From NCBI GenBank assembly GCA_964641695.1, contig CAZXKG010000061.1, positions 1 through 15,356 of the forward strand: 15,356 nt of DNA, in the 5' to 3' direction. Position numbers and translations under genes: made by a program. Below the pieces are notes generated by a model, which was not told the origin of the DNA, did not search any database, and was given only the letters and a program-made list of their open reading frames with translations. Position 1 is the stretch's first letter, and the number at the start of each line of letters is the position of its first letter. Shown here in pieces: positions 1 to 6,459 of this stretch. This stretch comes from RHKX01 sp964641695 (GTDB lineage: Bacteria > Actinomycetota > Thermoleophilia > Solirubrobacterales > 70-9).

Positions 1-1218
1 CATTACCGTTTGTTGTTAGGTCTTGATGCTGCCTGGGAAGTGTCGCAAGTCGATTTATCTCTGGAGGAGAACTGCGTGGAGATTCTGGTGACGCACCTTG
101 GTGGCCACGTTAGCTGTCCTGAATGTGGGGGCGTTTGTTCGATTGCCGATCATGCGCCTGAGCGTACTTGGCGGCATCTGGACACCATGCAGTTCGAGAC
201 ACGTCTGCGGGCTCGCACTCCCCGCTCCAACTGCTCCGCATGCGGCATTAAAACCATCCAGGTTCCCTGGGCGGGGAAGCATTCTCGCTTCACGCTGTTG
301 TTCGAAGCCTTCGCGATTCGGGTGCTCCAGGCTTGCGGCAACGTTAAAAGCGCTGCCCTGCTGATCGGCTTGGACTGGAACAGCATCCACCGGATCATGG
401 AGCGAGCGGTCGAACGTGGCCTGGACCGGCGCGAACTGGACTCGCTGGAGTACGTGGGGATCGACGAAAAGAGCTTCGGTCGCGGACACAGCTACGTTTC
501 GCTCATGACCGACCTCTCGGGTGCGAGGATTTTGGAAGTGGTCGAAGATCGCACGGAAGCGGCGGCTGACCAGCTGTGGGAAGCGTTGCCCGCGGAGAAG
601 CAGGAGCAAATTGAGGCCGTGGCCGTCGATATGTGGCCAGCTTTTGCGAACTCCGTAAAAGCGCACGCACCCCAAGCGGAGATCGTGCATGATCGTTTTC
701 ATATCAGCAAGCATCTCAACGAAGCGGTCGATCAAGTACGTCGCCAGGAACACAAGTCCCTCAAAAGCGAGGGCGATGATCGCCTGACAGGCAGCAAGCC
801 GTTGTGGCTGTTCAACCCGGAGAACCTGAGCGAAGATCGCTGGCTCGAATTTGAGGCGCTCAAGGATCAAGAGCTCAAAACCTCGCGTGCCTGGGCAATC
901 AAAGAGCAGTTTCGTTGGTTTTGGGAATACAAGTATGCGGCGAACGCCCGCAAGTTTTTCCAACGCTGGTATGGCTGGGCGGCACGTAGCCAACTCCAAC
1001 CGGTCATCAAGGTCGCCAAGATGCTCAAGCGTCATCTGGACAACCTTCTCGCTTACTTCCGTCATCGCATCACCAACGCCATGAGCGAAGGCTTCAACAG
1101 TCGCATTCAAAGCATCAAATCCCAGGCCCGAGGATTCCGTGCCTTCCGCAATTATCGAACACGCATCTTGTTCTACTGCGGCAAGCTCCAACTCTTACCC
1201 AATCAATCTACCCACTAA
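1..1218 (+). CDS. ISL3-family transposase (5' truncated by window)
   Basis: DDE transposase of the ISL3 family, which moves its IS by cut-and-paste. The frame is open upstream of the first possible start (TTG at 10). The preceding codons read His-Tyr-Arg and continue the usual N-terminal family pattern, so the true start is probably before the window. Counting from the TTG at 10, the protein shows a zinc-ribbon with CPEC (36-39) and CSAC (75-78). A helix-turn-helix region lies around 100-138. The catalytic triad is D152 (GIDEKSFGRGH), D207 (VAVDMW) and E360 (MSEGFNSR). The C-terminus is intact to a TAA at 1216-1218, and no frameshift is seen over about 400 residues. The enzyme therefore looks full-length on this side and possibly active. 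Confidence 0.92.
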   Translation, partial: HYRLLLGLDAAWEVSQVDLSLEENCVEILVTHLGGHVSCPECGGVCSIADHAPERTWRHLDTMQFETRLRARTPRSNCSACGIKTIQVPWAGKHSRFTLLFEAFAIRVLQACGNVKSAALLIGLDWNSIHRIMERAVERGLDRRELDSLEYVGIDEKSFGRGHSYVSLMTDLSGARILEVVEDRTEAAADQLWEALPAEKQEQIEAVAVDMWPAFANSVKAHAPQAEIVHDRFHISKHLNEAVDQVRRQEHKSLKSEGDDRLTGSKPLWLFNPENLSEDRWLEFEALKDQELKTSRAWAIKEQFRWFWEYKYAANARKFFQRWYGWAARSQLQPVIKVAKMLKRHLDNLLAYFRHRITNAMSEGFNSRIQSIKSQARGFRAFRNYRTRILFYCGKLQLLPNQSTH

Positions 1219-1234
1219 ATTCACTGAAGAACCC
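1219..1234 (-). repeat. candidate right terminal inverted repeat of the ISL3 element
   Basis: The bases directly after the transposase stop, read outward-in on the minus strand, give GGGTTCTTCAGTGAAT. The position and the GG..TCTTC start fit an ISL3-type end. The partner repeat lies off the window, so this is an inference from one side only. Confidence 0.45.
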
Positions 1235-1245
1235 AAAAAACTAAT

Positions 1246-1369
1246 CACGGAGACACAGAGAACACAGAGAAGAAAGTTAGCGAACAATTATTCTTAGTGG
1301 ATTGTCGCTACAGATACTCCTTCGGATTGTATTGATATTTGTATTCTCCGTGCTCTCTGTGTCTCCGTG
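1246..1369. repeat. 25-bp imperfect inverted repeat, CACGGAGACACAGAG type
   Basis: The left arm at 1246-1270 starts CACGGAGACACAGAG. The right arm at 1345-1369 is its reverse complement with two mismatches (23 of 25). The spacer is about 74 bp. The arm is purine/AC-biased with a three-base rhythm. The right arm ends about 22 bp before the E2 start codon, so it would lie in that gene's leader. A related copy lies in frame inside the M56 gene at 13031-13060, and a differently spelled but similarly built element lies at 10447-10553. From memory, repeats of this wording are widespread in planctomycete and other environmental genomes; I cannot verify that here. Confidence 0.75.
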
Positions 1370-1391
1370 GTAATTCCTTAATCAATTCGCT

Positions 1392-2810
1392 ATGCCAACA
1401 CAAATCAAGCTTCCCAATCTCGGCGAGAACATTGAATCCGGCGACGTGCTCAGTATCTTCGTGAAGGAAGGCGACACGGTTACTGCCAATCAGGATTTGA
1501 TGGAGATCGAGACCGACAAGGCCACGATGCCGATCCCCGCGCCGCAGGCCGGCAAGATCGTAAAGATTCTGGTCGGCGAAGGCGACACGGTCACAGTCGG
1601 CGCCGCGATCATGGAGATTGACGGGGCAGGAGCCGCGGCAAAAGAAACGCCAGCGAAGCCGGCAGCACCAGCAAAAGAAGAAAAACCCAAGGCAGCCAAA
1701 GCGAAGGCACCGGAGCCAGAGGAAGAAGTCGCCGAGGAAGAAGAGGAAGCGCCCGCTCCAAAGGCGCCGGCGAAGCGACCACGGCTGCGTGTATCTGAGC
1801 CAGAGGAAGAGGGCGAGGATGAACCGGCTCCCGCGCGAACTTCGACCAGGGCGAAGAAAGCTTCGTCGCCGGGCGAAACGGTTCGAGACGAACCGGGCGA
1901 CGGGCATGCAACCGCAGCGGCCGGTCCGGCAGTTCGCCGATTGGCTCGACAACTTGGCGTGGACTTGCGTCGGGTGCGGCCGACAGGGGGCGCCGGCCGC
2001 GTGACGGTGGAGGATGTTCGAGCTCATATTCGCCAAACCAACGAGCAGGTTGCCGCCGCCGCGCCGCGCGGCGTGACGCCTCCTGGCTCGCCCGATACCG
2101 ACGATTTCGGCGGCGTGCGTCTCGAAAAGATGTCGCGGATGCGGCAAACGATTGCCCGCAATATGGTCGAGTCGTACACGACGATTCCTCAGCTCACCAA
2201 TTTCGACGATGTCGATGTCACCGAGCTTGAAGACATGCGCGAGCAGAGCAAACGCGACTATGCCGAGCGGGGCATCAAGCTGACCGGGATGGCGTTCGTC
2301 ATCAAGGCGTTGGCCAGCTCGCTGAAGCGTCACCCGGTGCTCAACGCGTCGGTCGACATGGAGTCGAACACGATCATCTACAAGGAGTACGTGAATATCG
2401 GCGTTGCCGTGGATACGGAGCGCGGCCTCGTGGTGCCGGTGCTGCGCGATGCCGATCGCAAGAGTATTTCACAGATTGCCTCGGAGCTGGAAGAGTTGGC
2501 CGGCACCGTGCGCGAAGGCAAATTCGACCTCGATTTGATCAAAGGCGGCACGTTCACGGTCAGCAACCTTGGCTCGGTCGGCGGCACCTATTCGACGCCG
2601 ATCATCAATCCGCCGCAGGTGGCAATTCTGCTCGTCGGCCGCAGCCGACTTGTGCCGCAGATGCAAGGTGACAAGGTGGTCGGCCGATTGATGATGCCGC
2701 TATCGATCAGCTACGACCATCGCTTGGTCGACGGCGCAGCCGCCGCGCGATTCACGAACGACATCAAGGGCTACCTCGGCGCGCCAGGGCGGCTACTTTT
2801 GGCCCCGTAG
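1392..2810 (+). CDS. Dihydrolipoamide acyltransferase (E2) of a 2-oxo-acid dehydrogenase complex
   Basis: E2 core subunit, which transfers the acyl group from its lipoyl arm to CoA in the cytoplasm. The N-terminal lipoyl domain (residues 1-78) carries the lipoylation lysine K43 in ETDKATMP. A long Ala/Pro/Glu/Lys linker (about 80-170) is followed by a peripheral-subunit-binding domain (about 178-215, core VRRLARQLGVDL..V.PTGGAGRV). The catalytic domain runs from about 240 to 472 and ends with DHRLVDG, giving H443 and D447 as the active-site pair. At 472 residues with a single lipoyl domain it has normal family length. The ATG start gives a clean lipoyl domain, with no clear Shine-Dalgarno. 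The opening sequence fits pyruvate dehydrogenase E2 (aceF/pdhC), but the substrate cannot be fixed from sequence alone. No E1 or E3 gene is in the window, and an IS lies directly upstream. Confidence 0.94.
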   Translation: MPTQIKLPNLGENIESGDVLSIFVKEGDTVTANQDLMEIETDKATMPIPAPQAGKIVKILVGEGDTVTVGAAIMEIDGAGAAAKETPAKPAAPAKEEKPKAAKAKAPEPEEEVAEEEEEAPAPKAPAKRPRLRVSEPEEEGEDEPAPARTSTRAKKASSPGETVRDEPGDGHATAAAGPAVRRLARQLGVDLRRVRPTGGAGRVTVEDVRAHIRQTNEQVAAAAPRGVTPPGSPDTDDFGGVRLEKMSRMRQTIARNMVESYTTIPQLTNFDDVDVTELEDMREQSKRDYAERGIKLTGMAFVIKALASSLKRHPVLNASVDMESNTIIYKEYVNIGVAVDTERGLVVPVLRDADRKSISQIASELEELAGTVREGKFDLDLIKGGTFTVSNLGSVGGTYSTPIINPPQVAILLVGRSRLVPQMQGDKVVGRLMMPLSISYDHRLVDGAAAARFTNDIKGYLGAPGRLLLAP

Positions 2811-2833
2811 TGTGGAATTATCCGCTCAGGCGA

Positions 2834-2849
2834 GCCCGCTTCAGCGGGC
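2834..2849. repeat. REP hairpin upstream of the RAYT gene
   Basis: A 7-bp perfect stem, GCCCGCT then AGCGGGC, encloses a 2-base TC loop. Fourteen bases of it (2836-2849) recur exactly in inverted orientation at 3485-3498, just after the transposase gene. Paired inverted REPs around a RAYT gene are the usual arrangement for this transposase class. Confidence 0.75.
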
Positions 2850-2894
2850 GCGTACTTGGCGCAAGCTTGGTATGCGCGCTACAATCGCCGCGCC

Positions 2895-3485
2895 ATGTCC
2901 AAGCGCATCCAACGACTCTCGCGCAGCATCAATGTCGTGTACCGCGGCAAACATCGCTACGAGCACTGGCTCGTCGACAACCAGGTTTACTTTATCACCG
3001 CTCATTGCCGCGACCGATTCCCCGCATTTGCATCCGAGGCTGCCAGAGCGATCTTCTGGGACAGATTTGATCACTACACGAACGAGTGTGGCTTTGTCCC
3101 GTGGGTCACGTCACTCATGGACAACCACTACCACACGCTTGGTTACCTGCGCGAGGGGCCAAGCTTATCGCGCATGATGCAACGTATTCATGGCTCGGTC
3201 GCGAAGCTTGTCAACGATACGTTGGCAGCTCGGAGGACGCTGTTTTGGCGCGATGGGAAAGGGCGAGAATATTTCGACGGCTGCATTCGTGACGAACGGC
3301 AGGCGAGGCTGGCGTATCGATACACATTGAAGCAGTCCGCGCGGCATGGGATTGTGCGTGATTGGCGAGATTATCCTCATACACATGTGAGAGTGGAGTT
3401 GGAAGCCGCGATTCGGCGCTCGCATGAGCTGCAGGCTTTTCTTGAAGGTGTGCCTTATAAACGGTACTTGGATCGGAATCGCTAG
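2895..3485 (+). CDS. REP-associated tyrosine transposase (RAYT, IS200-like HUH family)
   Basis: Single-stranded DNA transposase of the Y1/HUH class (Transposase_17), the group that binds and processes REP hairpins. I start it at ATG 2895, giving 196 residues (MSKRIQRLSRS). A TTG at 2856 would add 13 residues closer to the hairpin and is less likely. The HUH motif is H78-Y79-H80 in DNHYHTLGYL. The likely nucleophile is Y143 in YRYTLKQSARHGIV, which aligns with the family pattern Y-I-x-x-N-P-V-R-A-G but has Q-S-A in place of N-P-V. A REP hairpin sits on each side, in opposite orientations. The gene converges on the M50 protease gene with only 24 bp between stops. Unlike a true IS it has no long ends and is probably a single-copy domesticated gene. 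Confidence 0.9.
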   Translation: MSKRIQRLSRSINVVYRGKHRYEHWLVDNQVYFITAHCRDRFPAFASEAARAIFWDRFDHYTNECGFVPWVTSLMDNHYHTLGYLREGPSLSRMMQRIHGSVAKLVNDTLAARRTLFWRDGKGREYFDGCIRDERQARLAYRYTLKQSARHGIVRDWRDYPHTHVRVELEAAIRRSHELQAFLEGVPYKRYLDRNR

Positions 3486-3500
3486 CCCGCTGAAGCGGAC
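3485..3500. repeat. REP hairpin downstream of the RAYT gene
   Basis: CCGCT (3487-3491), loop GA, AGCGG (3494-3498). Together with flanking bases this is the exact inverse of 14 bp of the upstream REP. It overlaps the last base of the RAYT stop codon and lies between two convergent genes. It could act as a transcription barrier for both, although no T-run follows it. Confidence 0.7.
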
Positions 3501-3509
3501 GCGCCGGAG

Positions 3510-4580
3510 CTATTGCTTCAACGCCTGCAGCGGAAAGCACAGCACCGGAATCGCCATCGACGCCACGCCGAGAATCCAGCGGAAGTCGTCCAGCTCGACG
3601 CTGTCGTCGGCGGTTGGCGGGTGATGAATGCCGAGCAGGATCACCAGGATCAGCATTGGCGTCCAGATCGCGGCTTGTTCCAGGTACAGGATCATATAAG
3701 CGATCGCCACGATGATGAACGCGCGGGCGATCTTGTAAGCATCGCGCCCGAAGAGGCCGTAGATCGTGTGGCCGCCGTCGAGTTGGCTGACGGGAAGCAT
3801 GTTGAGTCCGGTGATTAGCATGCCGACCCAACCGGCCATGAAGAAGGGATTGAGCTGCGAAATCGAAATCCACGCGGCACGGTCGGCCCACTCGGGATGA
3901 ACCCATTGAATCATCCACCGCACGATCACAGGGTTATAGAGCTGCATGTCTCCCTGTACGGCCTGTACCCTCAGATCAAGATCGCGCACGCCAAGATACA
4001 GAATCGGAACGGCGACCGCGAGGCCGGCGAGCGGACCCGCGAGGCCGATATCGAAGATCTGTTTCCGATTGGCCCGCATGCCATCCATGCTGATGACCGC
4101 GCCCATCGTTCCGATCGGAGTGAACGGCACGGGAATGCAGAGCGGATAGCTGGCCGGAATGCGGTAGCGCACCGTTTGCAGGAAGTGGCCCATCTCGTGC
4201 GTGAGCAAAATAGCGAGCACGGCTCCCATATAAAGAAGACCTTGCTGCCAGTTCGCCGAGACCTTGGCCTGGATGTCGGCGCTCGTCTCGACGAGCTGAG
4301 GCCGCCAGCCGGCCGCGCCGACCCAAAACGTCGACAGGCAAGTTGCGATGAACAGCGCGATTGGCAATACGACGCGTCGTCGCGGCGCGGCGCGGAGGTG
4401 AGACTCGCGCAGTTCCGGGTAGTTGCTCCAGCCGCGATCACCCGCCTCGGCGCGATAGGCTGCCGCTGCCGCCAGGTTCGCGGCAGGTTTCTCGGGTGAT
4501 TCACCGCCCGCTGGTGGATCGGGCGGCAGTGCGGGCAGGTTCTCAGGCGGATCGGGGGCCGCTGGACTGGGCGTACTCAT
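3510..4580 (-). CDS. M50 family (site-2-protease-like) membrane metalloprotease
   Basis: Intramembrane zinc protease of peptidase family M50. It would cut substrates within or next to the membrane. The first 65 residues are a Pro/Ala-rich, likely disordered, cytoplasmic-type tail. Hydrophobic segments follow at about 70-92, 115-135, 176-197, 245-262, 285-318 and 335-352. The zinc-binding motif HEMGH is at 128-132, and NMLPVSQLDGGH places the third ligand at D268. No PDZ domain lies between the two motifs, so it resembles the minimal EGY/S2P-like subgroup. The motif HHPPTADDS (319-327) near the end is also typical of it. A TATGAT hexamer lies 8 bp upstream of the start on the minus strand (4589-4594), suggesting its own promoter and a very short leader; the -35 match is poor. 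The substrate is unknown. Confidence 0.88.
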   Translation of the reverse strand: MSTPSPAAPDPPENLPALPPDPPAGGESPEKPAANLAAAAAYRAEAGDRGWSNYPELRESHLRAAPRRRVVLPIALFIATCLSTFWVGAAGWRPQLVETSADIQAKVSANWQQGLLYMGAVLAILLTHEMGHFLQTVRYRIPASYPLCIPVPFTPIGTMGAVISMDGMRANRKQIFDIGLAGPLAGLAVAVPILYLGVRDLDLRVQAVQGDMQLYNPVIVRWMIQWVHPEWADRAAWISISQLNPFFMAGWVGMLITGLNMLPVSQLDGGHTIYGLFGRDAYKIARAFIIVAIAYMILYLEQAAIWTPMLILVILLGIHHPPTADDSVELDDFRWILGVASMAIPVLCFPLQALKQ

Positions 4581-4662
4581 AGCGAACTATCATACGTCAT
4601 TGTCGGGCCGAGGCGTAGTGCTGGCGACGACATCTGGCATCGCGGTGACGTGTGCAAAGCAA

Positions 4663-4692
4663 CGTGGGGCAGGCATTTCTGTCTGCCCCACG
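4663..4692. repeat. Perfect-stem hairpin repeat between the HDOD and M50 genes
   Basis: CGTGGGGCAG at 4663-4672 pairs perfectly with CTGCCCCACG at 4683-4692. On the plus strand the stem extends inward by three more pairs (one G-T) to a TTTC loop, giving 13 pairs. It starts only 7 bp beyond the HDOD stop codon on the minus strand and precedes the M50 start by about 83 bp. No T-run follows on either strand, so it is not a textbook terminator. It could still block or stabilise the 3' end of the HDOD transcript, or be a dispersed repeat. Confidence 0.65.
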
Positions 4693-4698
4693 GAGTGT

Positions 4699-6297
4699 TT
4701 ACAATTCAATACTTTTTACCGTGCTGATGCCGCAGGTACGCGCGGCCGAAAGGCAACGGGTCGCGCTTTCGATCAGAAGATTCGCATCAAAGTTCCGGGG
4801 CACAACGCAGACGGTCGCGACGCCCGCGCTGAGCGTGGTCGCCGTATCGCACTCGGCTTGTGTATTGTGGGGAGAGGTCTTACTGAACTCGGAAATCGCC
4901 TGGTTGGCGATCGCCAGCGCCGCGCGTCGTTCGCAGTCTGCGAGGATGGCGGCGACTCGGCCATTTTCCAGCGCAAGGAGCGCGACTTTTCCCGGTTCGA
5001 CGATCGCGCACGCCCGGCCAAGAATATTGCGCACCTGTTCCTGCAGAGAAATGCCAGGGCAATTTGCCTGCTGATCGAGCGTGCCTGGCTCCAAAAGCAG
5101 CAGGCTGAGTTCCTGGCGTCGTTCGCGGCAGCGAGTGGCCGCTGCCAGTAGCTTGCGAGCAAGCTCTGTGTGCTGTTTCGATTCGGTGCGACTGCCAATG
5201 CGGCTTTCGTCGTGCGCCGCGTGTTTGCCGAACCACCGTTTACCGTCGATTTCCAGTGTATCCTCTGACTTGAGGAAGCTCCGCATGGCGTCGGTCAGCT
5301 CGCTCGTGTTGGCGAGCAGGTCGTTGTAAAGTTGTTCCTCGCGAGCCGTAATTTCTTCCCCCACAACCTCTTCGCCGAGGATGGCCATTTGCTCGTTGGC
5401 TTTGACAAGTATTTGTACGTAATCGCGCTCCTCGCTGAGTTCCAACGCCAAACTTTCGGCCAACTGATCGACCTGAGGTTGCAGATTCTCGACCAACGTG
5501 GCAAGGCTCGACTTGGTCATTCCGCGATAGGTCTTGCCGGCTTCGAGCAATTCATCCAACACGGAGAGCCGCCGTTGGCCGACGAGTTGCATCAGCATCT
5601 CCGCCAGATGCAGAATCTGAGGCAGGTCGCCCTCGGGCGACGCCATTCGCGATAGCCGGGGTAGCTTCTTCGGCGCTGCAATGGCTTCGACCAATCGCTC
5701 GGGCAGTTGCCAACGCGACAGCAGTTCGGCGCTCAATTGGCTGTGATCGAAACCAAGCGTGTCTTGTTCCAGAGCGGCCAGGTGACATTTCTCTTCGATG
5801 ATGCCGGCCAGAAACTTCGCGTAGGGTTCGCCAAGCTCGTGCAGCAGCACCAGAATGCCGATGTCCTGCAACAGTCCAGCGATAAACGCTTCGTCGCCCG
5901 GCTGTCGCCATAGCTGTTCGGCGATCAGTCGAGCGGCGACGGCTCGCGTCAAGGTATTGGTCCAGTACCATTCCAACTCGCGTGCCGCCACCTCGGCGAA
6001 CAATTCGTCCGGCAGGCTGAAGCCGAGCGCAAGTAGTTTGAGCGGTTTGATTCCGATCAAACCAATCGCTTGATTGAGGTCGGCCACAGGACGGTGCAGT
6101 CCGTAAAGCGAGCTGTTCACGACGCGCAGCACTTTGCACGTGAGCGCCGGATCGCGAGTAATGCACTCCTTCAGCGCGCTCGATTCGACGTTCGGCTGTT
6201 CGGCCAGCCGAACAAGCTCCATCGCAACCGTGGGGCGGCTATATAACTTGACCGCGCGAGACGCGATCTCCTCTAGTTGCGAGGCAACTTCGTTCAT
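4699..6297 (-). CDS. HDOD domain protein with degenerate GGDEF-like C-terminus
   Basis: Cytoplasmic signalling-type protein of 532 residues with no membrane segment. The HDOD domain spans about 15-210. It shows KVLRVVNSSLYGL (55-67), AGLLQDIGILVL (140-151) where the HD-type histidine is Gln, and GFDHSQLSAELL (182-193). A coiled-coil-like stretch covers about 280-345. Residues 377-532 resemble a GGDEF fold: a basic helix at the start, and near the end LSAGVATV followed by an acidic helix and AARTCGISTV, matching the usual S-x-G-V-A ... A-K-x-x-G-R-N-x-V ending. The active-site GGDEF is replaced by ENGRV (445-449), so cyclic-di-GMP synthesis is not expected. A regulatory role is inferred from the family. 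The M50 gene lies downstream on the same strand, 118 bp away and separated by a hairpin. Confidence 0.85.
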   Translation of the reverse strand: MNEVASQLEEIASRAVKLYSRPTVAMELVRLAEQPNVESSALKECITRDPALTCKVLRVVNSSLYGLHRPVADLNQAIGLIGIKPLKLLALGFSLPDELFAEVAARELEWYWTNTLTRAVAARLIAEQLWRQPGDEAFIAGLLQDIGILVLLHELGEPYAKFLAGIIEEKCHLAALEQDTLGFDHSQLSAELLSRWQLPERLVEAIAAPKKLPRLSRMASPEGDLPQILHLAEMLMQLVGQRRLSVLDELLEAGKTYRGMTKSSLATLVENLQPQVDQLAESLALELSEERDYVQILVKANEQMAILGEEVVGEEITAREEQLYNDLLANTSELTDAMRSFLKSEDTLEIDGKRWFGKHAAHDESRIGSRTESKQHTELARKLLAAATRCRERRQELSLLLLEPGTLDQQANCPGISLQEQVRNILGRACAIVEPGKVALLALENGRVAAILADCERRAALAIANQAISEFSKTSPHNTQAECDTATTLSAGVATVCVVPRNFDANLLIESATRCLSAARTCGISTVKSIEL

Positions 6298-6459
6298 GGC
6301 GGGGACTTCAACAGCGCTATCAATCGAGGAAGAACAACGGCCGAAAGGGTGCGGCCGAGCAAGTTTAGCTCATCTCCACAGCACCGGCCGCGCTGCTAGC
6401 ACATTCGGCACCTTCGCCATAACCCATCTGGCTAGGTCGTATTCGGCTGCCATATTAGA
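6298..6459. other. Divergent intergenic region between the HDOD and propeller genes
   Basis: These 162 bp must hold the promoters of two diverging genes. I see no convincing -35/-10 pair on either strand. A short hairpin, CGGCCG then 8 bases then CGGCCG, lies at about 6339-6358. No small gene is supported. Confidence 0.4.

Larger units (their letters stand above)
1..1234 (+). mobile_element. ISL3-family insertion sequence, left end outside window
   Basis: The element is defined by the transposase that fills it. The reading frame is already open at base 1 and the left inverted repeat is not in the window, so only the right part is present. Just after the transposase stop, bases 1219-1234 read on the minus strand begin GGGTTCTTCAGTG. 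This resembles the GG-N-TCTTC ends that I recall for ISL3 elements, so I place the right end near 1234. The exact end and any 8-bp target duplication cannot be confirmed without the left end. The E2 gene starts about 160 bp downstream. Confidence 0.7.

Noticed and set aside
55..1191. 378-codon open frame on the minus strand opposite the transposase
   Set aside because: It lies wholly inside the ISL3 transposase, has no recognisable motif, and is the usual antisense shadow of a GC-rich gene.
1308..2333. 341-codon minus-strand frame over the E2 gene
   Set aside because: Arg/Phe/Leu-rich low-complexity translation opposite the E2 linker; the plus strand encodes a clear E2 with all motifs.
3897..4499. 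200-codon plus-strand frame opposite the M50 protease
   Set aside because: Charged, motif-free translation antisense to a gene with HEMGH and LDGGH.
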